In this document: positions 18,034 to 27,952 of the stretch, one piece after another | Numbering within the stretch: the first letter of the stretch is position 1 | How the letters are laid out: the number at the start of each line of letters is the position of its first letter | Source of the DNA: CAZLQF01 sp964561545 | Lineage (GTDB): Bacteria; Bacteroidota; Bacteroidia; CAILMK01; CAYYUA01 | Length of the DNA: 64,000 nt | Assembly: GCA_964561545.1 (NCBI GenBank) | Contig: CAZLQF010000007.1 | Span: 1 to 64,000 of the forward strand | Direction of reading: 5' to 3' | Program-made: the position numbers and the translations under genes | Notes under the pieces: generated by a model | What the model was told of the DNA's origin: nothing | Databases searched by the model: none | What the model saw: only the letters and a program-made list of their open reading frames with translations

Positions 18034-18918
18034 TTATTGATCCCCTTCTAAAAGATGGGCTATTTTTTCAAGTTCTTCTTCCGAATTGAAGGGAATGACC
18101 AACTCACCTTTGCCTTGATGTTTAGGATTGATTTTAACCTTGGATTGGTAATTATTAGAGAGTTTCTTTTCCCAATCGATCATGGTCTGATTCTTCTCTG
18201 GCTTTTGGGCTTTTTTAGACTTCTGCTTGCCCTTCTCCCGCTTTTGCTTTACCATTTCCTCAACGTTCCTAACTGACAGGTTTTGGTCCATAATCTCTTT
18301 GAAAACTTCCAATTGAAGATTTTCATCATTAATATTGATCAAGGCTCTGGCATGGCCCATAGAAAGCCTGTTTTCGGTAATGGCAATCTGGATTTCTTCC
18401 GGTAATTTTAAAAGGCGCAGGTAATTGGCAACTGTTGTTCGATCTTTGCCTATTCTACTTGCCAATTCATCCTGGGTGATCTCACACTCATCAACTAACC
18501 GCTTATAGCTCAAAGCTACTTCCACTGCGTTGAGGTTTTCGCGATGGATGTTTTCAATGAGGGCCATTTCCAGCATGTTTTGGTCATTGGCCACTCTTAC
18601 AAAGGCTGGCACTTTTTTAAGGCCTGCTTGGATAGCCGCTCGAGCTCTTCGTTCTCCTGAAATGATCTGGTACTGATCATACCCGATTTTCCTAACCGTT
18701 ATGGGTTGGATAATCCCGTGGGTTTGAATAGAACCGATCAGTTCATCCAGGTCTTCATTTTCAATATTGCCCCTGGGTTGGAAGGGATTGGCTTCAATCT
18801 GGTTAACGGGGATTTCAGATATGTTATTAACAGCCACCGAATCGTCACCGGTAACATCCGTTTTAGAATCCGAAAGCAAGGCCGTTAGCCCTTTTCCCAG
18901 AGCGTTTCTCTTTGCCAT
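18034..18918 (-). CDS. parB: Chromosome partitioning protein ParB
   Basis: A 294-residue ParB/Spo0J protein that binds parS sites near the origin and loads SMC. The N-terminal CTPase/ParB domain (about 33-125) includes NPFQPR, GIIQPITV and the signature GERRARAAIQAGL. The helix-turn-helix is TQDELASRIGKDRTTVANYL (about 155-175). The C-terminal dimerisation segment comes after a lysine-rich linker. It lies 17 bp after parA in the same unit. No clear parS palindrome (TGTTNCACGTGNAACA) was found in the window. Confidence 0.92.
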   Translation of the reverse strand: MAKRNALGKGLTALLSDSKTDVTGDDSVAVNNISEIPVNQIEANPFQPRGNIENEDLDELIGSIQTHGIIQPITVRKIGYDQYQIISGERRARAAIQAGLKKVPAFVRVANDQNMLEMALIENIHRENLNAVEVALSYKRLVDECEITQDELASRIGKDRTTVANYLRLLKLPEEIQIAITENRLSMGHARALININDENLQLEVFKEIMDQNLSVRNVEEMVKQKREKGKQKSKKAQKPEKNQTMIDWEKKLSNNYQSKVKINPKHQGKGELVIPFNSEEELEKIAHLLEGDQ

Positions 18919-18935
18919 AATTATAGGGTCTATTA

Positions 18936-19736
18936 CTAATTCAACATCTCATTTTCTTCTTCAACCTTTGTATAGCCGTTTTGCTGCAAAATCTCACGGG
19001 CAAGGTTAAGGTAATTCACCGCTCCCCTGCTTTTGATGTCATGGTGCAGTACAGGCAAACCAAAACTGGGCGCCTCACTCAATCTAATGTTGCGCTGAAT
19101 AATGGTATCGAAAACCAATTGTTGGAAATGCGTTCTCACCTCTTGTACCACCTGATTGGAAAGGTTCAAACGGGCATCGTACATGGTTAATAAAATACCC
19201 TCTATTTCAAGGGCCGTGTTCAGGTTATTCTGAACGATCTTGATGGTATTGAGCAGTTTACCCAAGCCTTCCAGTGCAAAATATTCGCACTGAACCGGTA
19301 CAATAACAGAGTCGGATGCGGTCAACGCATTGACTGTAATGATGCCCAAGGAAGGAGAGCAGTCAATAATGATCATGTCATAATTATCACGGACTTTATC
19401 GATGGCATGTTTCATCATGTATTCCCGGTTGGGCATGTTAATGAGCTCTATTTCTGCTCCAACCAGGTCAATGTGGGAAGGCAAAATATCCAGCCGCTCA
19501 ATTTCGGTGTTCAAAACGACATCTTGTGGATTTATGTCGTTGATGGTGCATTCGTAAATAGAGGTTTTTATATTACGTGGATCAAAGCCAATACCCGAAG
19601 TGGCATTGGCTTGAGGATCAGCATCTACAATTAATGTTTTGTATTCCAACGCAGCAAAACTTGCGGCCAAATTTACGGCAGTTGTTGTTTTACCCACGCC
19701 CCCTTTTTGGTTTGCTAATGAAATGGTTTTAGCCAT
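18936..19736 (-). CDS. parA: Chromosome partitioning ATPase ParA
   Basis: A 266-residue ParA/Soj ATPase of the MinD-Mrp superfamily. The deviant Walker A motif KGGVGKTTTAVNLA starts at residue 11, with the signature lysine. Walker A' (DADPQANATSG) and Walker B (MIIIDCSPSLGIITVNAL) follow. It lacks the N-terminal HTH of plasmid ParA proteins, as chromosomal Soj proteins do. It opens the minus-strand cluster parA-parB-DUF5683-dapB. Together with ParB it moves the replication origin region. Confidence 0.93.
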   Translation of the reverse strand: MAKTISLANQKGGVGKTTTAVNLAASFAALEYKTLIVDADPQANATSGIGFDPRNIKTSIYECTINDINPQDVVLNTEIERLDILPSHIDLVGAEIELINMPNREYMMKHAIDKVRDNYDMIIIDCSPSLGIITVNALTASDSVIVPVQCEYFALEGLGKLLNTIKIVQNNLNTALEIEGILLTMYDARLNLSNQVVQEVRTHFQQLVFDTIIQRNIRLSEAPSFGLPVLHHDIKSRGAVNYLNLAREILQQNGYTKVEEENEMLN

Positions 19737-19774
19737 GAAGGATTTATTTAATTGAAAACTGTATGCGTCAGGCG

Positions 19775-20455
19775 TTATAAATCCAGTTCTTCCCCAATAT
19801 CCATAAGGGTCAGTTGTTTGCCTGCTTTTTGAAATCTGATCTTGGCATCCATGTGATCAATTTCTATGTAAGGAAAGGTATCATAATGAACGCCCAAAAC
19901 CTTGTTACACTGTATAAAATCGCTGGCTTTTATGGCATCTTCTACGCCCATGGTGAAATTGTCGCCAATGGGTAAAATGGCCAGATCCAAACGTGCTTCC
20001 TCTGCAATAAGCTTCATGTCATAAGTAAGGGCGGTATCCCCGGAAAAGTAAACATTGCCCTCATCACTTGTTATAAGGAACCCCCCCGGATTACCACCAT
20101 TGCTGCCATCTGGTAGCATACTGGAGTGAATGGCCGTAGTATATTTTACGCGGCCAAATTCAAAATTAGCGCCGCCACCGTGATTGAGGGGATGCACATT
20201 TTCAATGCCTTTGCCCCCCAACCAATTCGTGATCTCAAAATTGGTAATAACCTGTGCCTTAGAATTTTTGACAACGGTTTCTAAATCAGCAACATGGTCT
20301 TGGTGGCCATGCGAAACCAAAATGTAATCCGGATTCAATTGATTGACATCAATGTTCTTAGCAAGGTCATTGGGGGTAATAAATGGGTCGAATAAAAGTT
20401 TTTTGCCTTTTAATTCGAGTTCTAAGCAGGATTGTCCATAGTATTTAACTTTCAT
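19775..20455 (-). CDS. UPF0173 metal-dependent hydrolase (metallo-beta-lactamase fold)
   Basis: A 226-residue protein of the YtkL/UPF0173 group. The metal-binding motif is SHGHQDHVADLE, with further ligands in the IHSSML segment, FSGDTALTYD and GVHYDTFPYIEID. This is the compact beta-lactamase-fold family with beta-CASP-free layout; substrates are unknown. The start is set at ATG 20453-20455 (MKVKYYGQSCLEL), two codons inside a longer TTG frame. It is transcribed away from the peptide-binding lipoprotein gene, with 72 bp between the two starts. Confidence 0.85.
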   Translation of the reverse strand: MKVKYYGQSCLELELKGKKLLFDPFITPNDLAKNIDVNQLNPDYILVSHGHQDHVADLETVVKNSKAQVITNFEITNWLGGKGIENVHPLNHGGGANFEFGRVKYTTAIHSSMLPDGSNGGNPGGFLITSDEGNVYFSGDTALTYDMKLIAEEARLDLAILPIGDNFTMGVEDAIKASDFIQCNKVLGVHYDTFPYIEIDHMDAKIRFQKAGKQLTLMDIGEELDL

Positions 20456-20527
20456 AGTCAAATTGTTTTTATTTGTAACATTGTTTTACATTACCAATTC
20501 ACCCGCTAAGGTACAATATTTGGGCCA

Positions 20528-22180
20528 ATGTCAAAAATCAAATGCTTCATTTTCCTCACGGTTATATGCTTGGCCGGATGTTCTGAAAAAGACGCCAATC
20601 CTGACCAATCTGTTTTTCGCATCAACCTTCATGCTGGTTTTACATCCATGGATCCTGCCTTTGCCCGTAACCAAGCCAACATTTGGGTCACCAATCAATT
20701 ATTCAATGGCTTGGTACAATTGAATGATGACCTCAAGCCTGTTCCCTGCATAGCTAAATCCTGGGAAATTGATAGTACTGCGACCATCTACACCTTTCAT
20801 CTAAGAAATGATGTGTACTTCCATAAAGATAGCTTATTCCCTAATAAAGCGGCGAGAAAAGTGGATGCCCATGATTTTGTTTACAGCTTCAACCGGATCA
20901 TCAATCCAGAAACGACTTCTCCCGGAGCTTGGATTTTCAATGACAAAGTTTACATCAACAAAGAAAACGGAACTCCCAAAGGCAGTTTTGATGCCCTTAA
21001 TGATTCTACCTTGCAAATCAAATTAAAGCAGCCTTTTCCGCCCTTATTGGGATTGTTGAGCATGCAATATTGCTCGGTCGTTCCAAGGGAAATTGTCAAC
21101 CATTACGGTAGGGATTTCCGCTTAAATCCAATTGGGACCGGCCCCTTTAAGTTGAAATTGTTTGCTGAGGATGAACGGATCATTATGGTAAACAATGAGC
21201 ACTACTTTGAAAAAGAAAATGGACAGCAACTGCCCCACCTTGATGCCGTGGAGCTCAAATTCATTCCTAATAAGCAAAATGAATTCCTGGCTTTCCTGCG
21301 TGGCGAAATCGACTTCATGTCAGGGATCGATCGCAGCTTTAAAGACAATTTGCTTACCCCTGAAGGTAAACTTGAGCCAAAATTTAAGGGTCAATTTGTA
21401 ATGGAAAAAATCCCCTACCTGAATACCGAATATTTGGGCATTTTGATGGACAGCACCAATCCCGAGGTGCAGGATTCTCCGCTAAGGAATCAATACCTGC
21501 GCCAGGCCATCAATTATGGCTTCGACCGCAAAAAAATGCTCAAATTCCTTAGGAACAACATTGGCCGACCAGCTACCAATGGATTGGTACCCCAAGGCCT
21601 GCCTTCTTTTGACACGAGTGCTGTAGAGGGTTATTCTTACAAACCGGACAAGGCCAAGAAACTATTAAGAAAGGCTGGATTCCCTGAAGGCAAGGGTCTT
21701 GATAAGATTAAACTTCAAACAACGCAAACTTACCTTGACCTGTGCATTTTCATTGAAAAACAACTTGAAGAACTTGGCATACCCATTAATGTAGAAGTGG
21801 TAAGTCCTTCAATGTTGCGTGAGTGGATGGCCCAATCCAAAACAGGCTTTTTCAGAGGGTCTTGGATTGCCGATTATCCGGATGCGGAAAATTACCTGGC
21901 CCTTTTTAACAGCAACAACTTTTCTCCGGATGGGCCGAATTATACGCATTTTTCAGATGCGAAATTTGATAGCTTGTATAACCAGGCTACTCAAACCAGT
22001 AGCGATTCTATACGCTACCGGCTTTATCACCAAATGGAAAACATCGTGATGGAACAAGCCCCTGTGGTTCCACTTTATTATGATGAAGTGGTACGGTTGA
22101 TCCAAAATGATGTTAAAAACCTCAACCGCAACGCCAAGAATTTGATTGATCTAAAGTACGCAAAGAAGGCATCGGATTAA
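20528..22180 (+). CDS. ABC transporter substrate-binding lipoprotein (oligopeptide type, SBP_bac_5)
   Basis: A 550-residue extracellular solute-binding protein family 5 member. The leader MSKIKCFIFLTVICLAGC ends in the lipobox LAGC (Cys18). The family signature region is LVQLNDDLKPVPCIAKSWE followed by YTFHLRNDVYFHKD, and later RQAINYGFDRKKML and WIADYPDAENYL. Such proteins bind peptides or nickel for Dpp/Opp permeases. No permease or ATPase genes adjoin, so the partner complex is elsewhere or it acts alone. The length is typical. Confidence 0.85.
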   Translation: MSKIKCFIFLTVICLAGCSEKDANPDQSVFRINLHAGFTSMDPAFARNQANIWVTNQLFNGLVQLNDDLKPVPCIAKSWEIDSTATIYTFHLRNDVYFHKDSLFPNKAARKVDAHDFVYSFNRIINPETTSPGAWIFNDKVYINKENGTPKGSFDALNDSTLQIKLKQPFPPLLGLLSMQYCSVVPREIVNHYGRDFRLNPIGTGPFKLKLFAEDERIIMVNNEHYFEKENGQQLPHLDAVELKFIPNKQNEFLAFLRGEIDFMSGIDRSFKDNLLTPEGKLEPKFKGQFVMEKIPYLNTEYLGILMDSTNPEVQDSPLRNQYLRQAINYGFDRKKMLKFLRNNIGRPATNGLVPQGLPSFDTSAVEGYSYKPDKAKKLLRKAGFPEGKGLDKIKLQTTQTYLDLCIFIEKQLEELGIPINVEVVSPSMLREWMAQSKTGFFRGSWIADYPDAENYLALFNSNNFSPDGPNYTHFSDAKFDSLYNQATQTSSDSIRYRLYHQMENIVMEQAPVVPLYYDEVVRLIQNDVKNLNRNAKNLIDLKYAKKASD

Positions 22181-22365
22181 AAAGGATTAGGGTTTAAATT
22201 GCTAAGAAAAATTGAGAGCTTTAACTAAAGTTAGGTTTTATTGATTGGATAATTCGGATGCCATTAAGCGAGTTTCGGGCGCTACTTTGCCAACTGATAA
22301 ATTTTTGTTTCGGTGGCAATTATGCCACTTTCTGATGTTTTTGCAATTATAGCTTCAAAAAGGCT

Positions 22366-22560
22366 ATGACAGGAAAAATCATCATCATTATGTATTTAAG
22401 CCTAATCATCCATTATCGGAAAAAAGGCGTTAAAAACCGAAAGATCAGCAAATTACTTGGCATTAATTGGAATACAGTGAATGCTTATGTAAGAATGCTG
22501 AATAACATATCCAGATTGAGTTGTAGAATAATTCAAATACAACCCGGATTGGCCCCTTGA
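22366..22560 (+). pseudogene. IS21-type transposase (IstA) N-terminal fragment
   Basis: A 64-residue open frame whose central part (IIHYRKKGVKNRKISKLLGINWNTVNAYVRML) is a resolvase/IstA-like helix-turn-helix, as found at the N-terminus of Bacteroidota IS21 transposases. Nothing resembling the DDE integrase core or IstB follows, so it is a remnant. It lies in an intergenic stretch with palindromic DNA. The assignment rests on the HTH pattern only; another small HTH protein is possible but less likely given the abrupt end. Confidence 0.5.
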
Positions 22561-22683
22561 GAGGACCACAGGGGTGTTCTCGTTCGGCACCAATGACTGC
22601 CCACTGATCAAATACCCGCTTCAAAGAGCAGCCGTTGTAGCCAAACGAGATCGCGACAAGCAGGCTGAAGCCATGCCTTCCCC

Positions 22684-22743
22684 ACTCGTTCGAGTCTCAG
22701 ACTCGGACGAAATCAATAAAAACGAGCCTCCGGACTCGTTTTT
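22684..22743. repeat. Cluster of palindromes
   Basis: Three nested or adjacent inverted repeats built on ACTCG/CGAGT: ACTCGTTCGAGT (22684-22695), CGAGTCTCAGACTCG (22691-22705) and a terminator-like hairpin AAAAACGAG with CTCGTTTTT (22718-22726 and 22735-22743). They lie between the IS21 fragment and the T9SS cargo gene. The first two could fold alternately. The last could end transcription in either direction. The rest of 22181-22943 holds a smaller hairpin (22885-22906) and nothing else I can support. Confidence 0.6.
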
Positions 22744-22943
22744 AAAAAATATGGAGTTAGAGCCTCATGGGAATGATTATGGTTAGTGGCTGAAAGAAAA
22801 ACTCCGGATCATAAAAAGCAGTTGGCTAAACTCCAACTGCAATTGATAGGGATCATTTTAATCATGCTCAAAACTATATCCATTGCAGTCTGCTTTAGCT
22901 GACTGCTGGTCAGATAAATTTGCAAAACTAAAAAACGAAAGTT

Positions 22944-24378
22944 ATGAAACGAAAAAGTTATTTTTTAAGGCTATGCACAGTATTGATGGTTTTAATTCTT
23001 TTCTTAAGCGCGCAAGCCCATGCCCAGCTCTTCGAAGCCACATCGGATGGCGACTGGAGCAGCGGCAGTACCTGGAAAAACGGGACTTCACCCGGGAGTG
23101 AACTCAATGTAGGAGAAGTGGTAACCATTACGGCCAACACCACCGTAACCTTAGACCAGGATATAACTTTTACCGGTTCCGATGCCGTTCTGAATGTAAA
23201 CGGAACCCTCCAGGGCGATCAAAACATAACAATACCTACGGGAGATGGCATTGGCGGCAACAATAATTCAGGAGTGCTGGATGTAAACAAGGTATCGGTT
23301 CAAAGCTCCAACGTACTGAACCTGGCAGGCGAGCTTAAAGCCAATGTACTGGAAATCGATGCTCCGGTTAATTTAGTTCAAAGTGCTACCATAACTGTGG
23401 AGGATACGCTTTATTTGAAGAGTGGGGAATTGGAAATAATGGACACCTCCTCGATCAACATAAATAATAATAGTAATATCGTGGTAAAAAATGGAATATT
23501 GCAAGGAGCCACATTTAACAATCATAACTTAATATATCAAGGCAGTTCTCGAAAAGTTTCAACCAATTTATTAGGTGCTGATGCAAAACCAAACAATTTA
23601 ATATTAAATTTAAACCAAAATACGGATTCCTTAACACTTAATAACTCAANNNNNNNNNNNNNNNNNNNNNNNNNNNNNNNNNNNNNNNNNNNNNNNNNNN
23701 NNNNNNNNNNNNNNNNNNNNNNNNNNNNNNNNNNNNNNNNNNNNNNNNNCCCCTGCTTACATCATGAATCAAGGCAATAACGCAACCAGATATAACGTAC
23801 GGGTGCAAAAGGGCGTGCCCGCCAACGGCAATTCAGGCGATGACCTTGCCAAGTATACCAGCATCGTAGACCGCACCTGGCACATCAATACTGAAAACAA
23901 TGCCAATGTGGACCTTAAGCTTGCATGGACAGCAAAAGCAGAAGTTAATAACTTCAATCGCAGCAATAGTTTTATCAGCCAATACAAGGGTGGAAGCTGG
24001 GATGAAATTACCGCTGCCCAGGCGCAAGCTACCGGTAATGGCACTTATGCTATCGAACGTAAAGGCATCCAGAATTTAAGCCCGTTTGCCGTTCATGATG
24101 TAAATACAGAGACCGGCAAAAAGGAAATGGTAAAGCAGCAAGGTGAGGTAAAGCTTTATCCCAATCCCGTTGAAGATCAATTAACAATCCAATCCTCCAA
24201 TTTGAAAAGCTACAATAAGGCACAGATTTACAGCACAACCGGTCAATTATTGAGCACCTATAATGTTAAGAAAGAGGCAACTACTTCAATTAATGTAGCC
24301 AATTTGCCAAAAGGGATCTATATCCTTCAAATAACGAGTGAAAAAGAAATGATTTCAACTAAGTTTATTAAAAGATAA
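22944..24378 (+). CDS. T9SS-secreted protein with type A sorting domain, interrupted by a 100-N gap
   Basis: The N-terminal part (22944-23649) has a signal peptide (KRKSYFLRLCTVLMVLILFLSAQAHAQ) and a G8-like opening (TSDGDWSSGSTWKNGTSP, VVTITANTTVTLDQDITF), followed by beta-helix-like repeats rich in Asn and Val. After the gap (from about 23752) the frame resumes as PAYIMNQGNN and ends in a typical T9SS C-terminal sorting domain: VKLYPNPVEDQLTI, IYSTTGQLLSTY, LPKGIYILQI and STKFIKR. The two parts are in different frames across the 100 Ns, which shows that the gap size is a placeholder. The protein is probably exported by the gliding-linked type IX system and attached to the cell surface. Its total length is unknown. 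Ligand or enzymatic role is unknown. Confidence 0.75.
23650..23749. other. Assembly gap (100 N)
   Basis: Exactly 100 undetermined bases, a standard scaffold placeholder. It falls inside a repetitive beta-helix-type gene, where short-read assemblies often break. Confidence 0.99.
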
Positions 24379-24529
24379 TAGCCAAAAAATAATGAAAACC
24401 ACTGCACCACAAGAAATTATCCTGCAACAGAGCCGCGAGTTTTTGATGATAAGGCAACGTTGAAAGCTTAATAATTGACTATCAAGTTTTTATTTTTTAT
24501 AGAAGTAAGGGATTTGATACTTTCTCTAC

Positions 24530-27500
24530 TTACCCACCCTCACTCTTATCGGGATAAGGTGGTGCATCCGGGATTCTCGGCATGGAATCCTCCAATTGCT
24601 TTTGGATAATGTCAATGGCTTTTTGCAATTGCTGGTCGGTTCCCTGGTATTGCTTATAAGGATCATTGAAGACTTCTATATCGGGTTCAACACCATGCCC
24701 CTCGATGATCCATTCCTCGCCCTCGGTATCGAATTTGGCAAATTCCGGTTTATGCAAGGTACCACCATCTACGAAAGGCAGGGAACCGCGGATGCCGACT
24801 ACCCCACCCCATGTTCGCTGGCCAACAAGTTTACCAAGGTTGTGCTTCCTGAAGCGGTAAGGAAATAAGTCTCCATCAGAGGCCGACCATTCATCCATCA
24901 AACAAACTTTGGGGCCCATGATCATATCACTGGGATTGGGCCTTGGTTCGCCATTTCTTGGCTTGGTATACATAGCCAATTCACGCCTTAAGCGTTCAAT
25001 TAGCATTGGAGAAACATTGCCCCCACCGTTGCCTCGTACATCAAGGATCAATGCTTTTTTACGTAGTTGTGGGTAAAAGTTTTCAACGAACTCATTCAAC
25101 CCGTTTCTTGCCATATCCGGGATATGTACATAACCGATCTTACCGTTGCTGGCCTCATTGACTTTATCCATGTTGTTTTGAACCCAATTGTAATAATAGA
25201 GTTGCTTTTCGCTTCCAATGGGCTTAACGATCACTTTTCGGCTGTTTTCCATTTGAGGGCTTTCATTCACTCGAAACTCCACTTGCTTACCGGCTTTACC
25301 GGTCAGTGATTGATAAATGTTAGGCATCTCATCTGTAGAAGCACCGTTAACGGCAATAATGTAATCCCCTTCCTCTACTTCAACGCCCGATTGGGTTAAT
25401 GGTGAACGCAGCGATTTTTTCCAATTGGCACCTTCCAATACGCGATCTACTTGAAAATAGCCGCTTTCCGGATCTTTGGAAAGTTCAGCGCCCAAGAGGC
25501 CCATTTTTATGGTTTCCACTTCAGGCAAATCGCCATTGCCTACGTAACAATGGCCTGCATTCAATTCAGCGATCATTTCTCCGGCTATGTAGTTTAGATC
25601 AGCCCTGTGGTTCACGTGATTTACTAAAGGCTCATATTTTTGGCGAATACCTTTCCAATCCATACCGTTCATATTGGGTGCGTAGAAAAAGTCGCGCATC
25701 TGCCGCCAGGTTTCGTTGAAGATCTGCTTCCATTCCTCATGCAGGTTCACCCATACCTTCATATTAGAAAGGTCCAGCTTGTTCTCCAATTTCACCTTAC
25801 CTTTGGGCACGTCAATAATGGCATAATCACCGCCTTTTTTAACCATCATTTTCTTATTGTTGACCGCTACCTCAAAACCTTTAATGTGGCCATGCTTCTT
25901 CTTTTTGCTTTTATCCAGGTCAAAAGAATACAAGGTTGGCTTCTTATCGCTATGGGAATTTTCCATGTAAAAGAGCTTGCCTTTCACATCGGTAAGGTCC
26001 CAATAGCGGGAGGCATTGACAGGTAAGGATTCTATCCGGTCTGCTATGTTCTCAAAATCGATCTCAACATCAACATTATCTTTATCTTTTTTATTTCCAT
26101 TGCCTTGATCTTGCTGCTTCTTACTTGCTCCATCCATGGAAACTTCATCATTCTTGGGTGCAAATGGTGAAGGAAGATCTTTTGTTAGGGGTACTACGTA
26201 AATCTTAGCCATATCCACATAAGCATGGTTCCATTCAGTTCTACTGTATATAGGGTTGAAGCTTCTTTTGGAAATAAAGTAAAGGTATTGGCCATTGTCG
26301 CTAATGGTTGGCTGGTAGGAAGGATACCAACCTCGTGTTACAGGACGTTCTTTTTCGTTGGCTACGTTATAAGCGTAAATCGTTCGCTCTTTTTCAACCT
26401 CTGGCTTTGAGTAAACGATCCATTCACCATTGGGCGACCATTCGTAATCTTTGATTTCCCATTGTTGGGCCTGGTCTACTTGGGTCACGTCTTGATTGTT
26501 GACATTTATGTAATGGAGCCGCATCTTTTTATCCGACCACATGAGCTTTTCGCCATCCGGTGACCATTTGATCTGGTACTTGTAAGTATCGCCATTGGTG
26601 GTCAATTGTTGAGGAGGTTCGCTGCCATCACTGGGCATTACATAAATTTCATCTTCGCCGGTTTGATCCGAAATATAGGCAATTTGGGTGCCGTCCGGAG
26701 ACCACCGGGCATTGCGGTTGTGAACCCCAGAAGATTCTGTAAGATTATAGGTAATGCCCGACTCAGCAGGTACAGAAAATACATCCCCACGGCCGGAGAA
26801 TAGAGCTCGATTGCCATCCGGTGCAATATGAGAACTGCTGATGTTATCTGAAGCATCAACGCGTTTCTTCCTACTGCCAGGATTGTCATCATTTATGTTG
26901 ATGTCAACCTGGTTGAGTTCATCACTTTGAAGGTCATATACGTAGATGTAACCGCCCTTTTCAAAGACGATGGCGTTTTGGCCCAGCGATGGAAACTTGA
27001 TATCAAAATCTTTAAAATCGGTCAACTGTTTGATTTCCTGGCTTTCAAGGTCGTAGGAATACAAGTTCATGCGCCAATCCCGGTCCGAAAGGAAATAAAT
27101 CTTATTACCATGCCACATAGGGATGATGTCCTGGGCTTCGTGTTGGGTTATGTTCTTGGTGGATTTGGTGTTGAAGTCAAAAATGTAAATATCGCCAGCC
27201 ATGCCACCGCGGTAATGTTTCCAGGTACGGAATTGCCTAAAGATCCGGTTAAAAGCCAATTTTTCATTATCGGGGGAATAACTGGCAAATCCGGCTGAAG
27301 GCAGGGGCAATTCATCTGGCATGCCTCCCTGGCTATTGATCAACTTAAGATCGCCTTTCCAGGGATTGAAATGACGCCAACGGCTTCTATACAAGATCTT
27401 ATTCGTATCATGCTTCCATCCCATCACGATGTTGTTGGGACCCATGCGTTCCCAGACATGATCCCTGTCAATGGTGGCCGAGTAAGTCTTTCTTTCGGGC

Positions 27501-27799
27501 GTTCCGCCTTCTGCGGGCATGGTATAAACCTCCCGGTTCCCATCATATTTACCGGTAAAAGCTATTTTGTTGCCATCATTGGAAAACCTTGGAAAAATCT
27601 CGTAACCTTTATGGCTTGTAAGTTTGCGGGCTGTACCGCCACTACGGCTTACTTGATACAAGTCACCACCATAAGTAAATACAATTTGATCTCCATGAAT
27701 GGTAGGGAACCGCATCAACCGGGCTTCTTCTGAGTTATTGGCGCTAAAAGCTACTTGGGCACTCCATAGAAGAACAATAATTAAGTTGCAAAAACGCAT
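24530..27799 (-). CDS. Tricorn-like S41 family peptidase
   Basis: A 1089-residue exported protein (signal peptide MRFCNLIIVLLWSAQVAFSA). It has the tricorn architecture: an N-terminal six-bladed propeller of TolB/DPP-like repeats (about 25-330), a second propeller (about 330-560, WSPDGTQIAYISD), a C1 helical part, a PDZ domain (about 770-860) and a C-terminal S41 domain. Catalytic residues align with Thermoplasma tricorn: His750 in NAGHCYVG and Ser974-Asp975 in WSASDGD. The acidic linker near 555-580 is lysine/aspartate-rich. In Bacteroidota such proteins are periplasmic. Family members trim oligopeptides. It stands alone. Confidence 0.88.
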   Translation of the reverse strand: MRFCNLIIVLLWSAQVAFSANNSEEARLMRFPTIHGDQIVFTYGGDLYQVSRSGGTARKLTSHKGYEIFPRFSNDGNKIAFTGKYDGNREVYTMPAEGGTPERKTYSATIDRDHVWERMGPNNIVMGWKHDTNKILYRSRWRHFNPWKGDLKLINSQGGMPDELPLPSAGFASYSPDNEKLAFNRIFRQFRTWKHYRGGMAGDIYIFDFNTKSTKNITQHEAQDIIPMWHGNKIYFLSDRDWRMNLYSYDLESQEIKQLTDFKDFDIKFPSLGQNAIVFEKGGYIYVYDLQSDELNQVDININDDNPGSRKKRVDASDNISSSHIAPDGNRALFSGRGDVFSVPAESGITYNLTESSGVHNRNARWSPDGTQIAYISDQTGEDEIYVMPSDGSEPPQQLTTNGDTYKYQIKWSPDGEKLMWSDKKMRLHYINVNNQDVTQVDQAQQWEIKDYEWSPNGEWIVYSKPEVEKERTIYAYNVANEKERPVTRGWYPSYQPTISDNGQYLYFISKRSFNPIYSRTEWNHAYVDMAKIYVVPLTKDLPSPFAPKNDEVSMDGASKKQQDQGNGNKKDKDNVDVEIDFENIADRIESLPVNASRYWDLTDVKGKLFYMENSHSDKKPTLYSFDLDKSKKKKHGHIKGFEVAVNNKKMMVKKGGDYAIIDVPKGKVKLENKLDLSNMKVWVNLHEEWKQIFNETWRQMRDFFYAPNMNGMDWKGIRQKYEPLVNHVNHRADLNYIAGEMIAELNAGHCYVGNGDLPEVETIKMGLLGAELSKDPESGYFQVDRVLEGANWKKSLRSPLTQSGVEVEEGDYIIAVNGASTDEMPNIYQSLTGKAGKQVEFRVNESPQMENSRKVIVKPIGSEKQLYYYNWVQNNMDKVNEASNGKIGYVHIPDMARNGLNEFVENFYPQLRKKALILDVRGNGGGNVSPMLIERLRRELAMYTKPRNGEPRPNPSDMIMGPKVCLMDEWSASDGDLFPYRFRKHNLGKLVGQRTWGGVVGIRGSLPFVDGGTLHKPEFAKFDTEGEEWIIEGHGVEPDIEVFNDPYKQYQGTDQQLQKAIDIIQKQLEDSMPRIPDAPPYPDKSEGG

Positions 27800-27924
27800 G
27801 TTGTATCCTTTAATTTTAGCATTGCGAAGGTAAGGAAACTGGTTGGTTGTAGTTGAAGCTTAATCCACCAAGAGCATCGTTTATCACTCAATTTTTTAAA
27901 TAGGCAAAAACCAGGGTCAAGCCC

Positions 27925-27932
27925 TAATTTTG
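27925..27932 (+). promoter_or_regulatory. TAnnTTTG -7 box upstream of the MalQ-like gene
   Basis: TAATTTTG, matching the Bacteroidota -7 consensus, ends 20 bases before the start codon. No convincing TTTG -33 element at ideal spacing. Confidence 0.35.
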
Positions 27933-27952
27933 AAAAGCTTAAACTCTTAATT

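Noticed and set aside
17167..19736. parS site near parAB
   Set aside because: No close match to TGTTNCACGTGNAACA was found in this stretch.
22574..22786. 70-codon plus-strand frame over the palindrome cluster
   Set aside because: Its codons run through the inverted repeats (ACTCG/CGAGT) and it has no domain; explained by the palindromic DNA.
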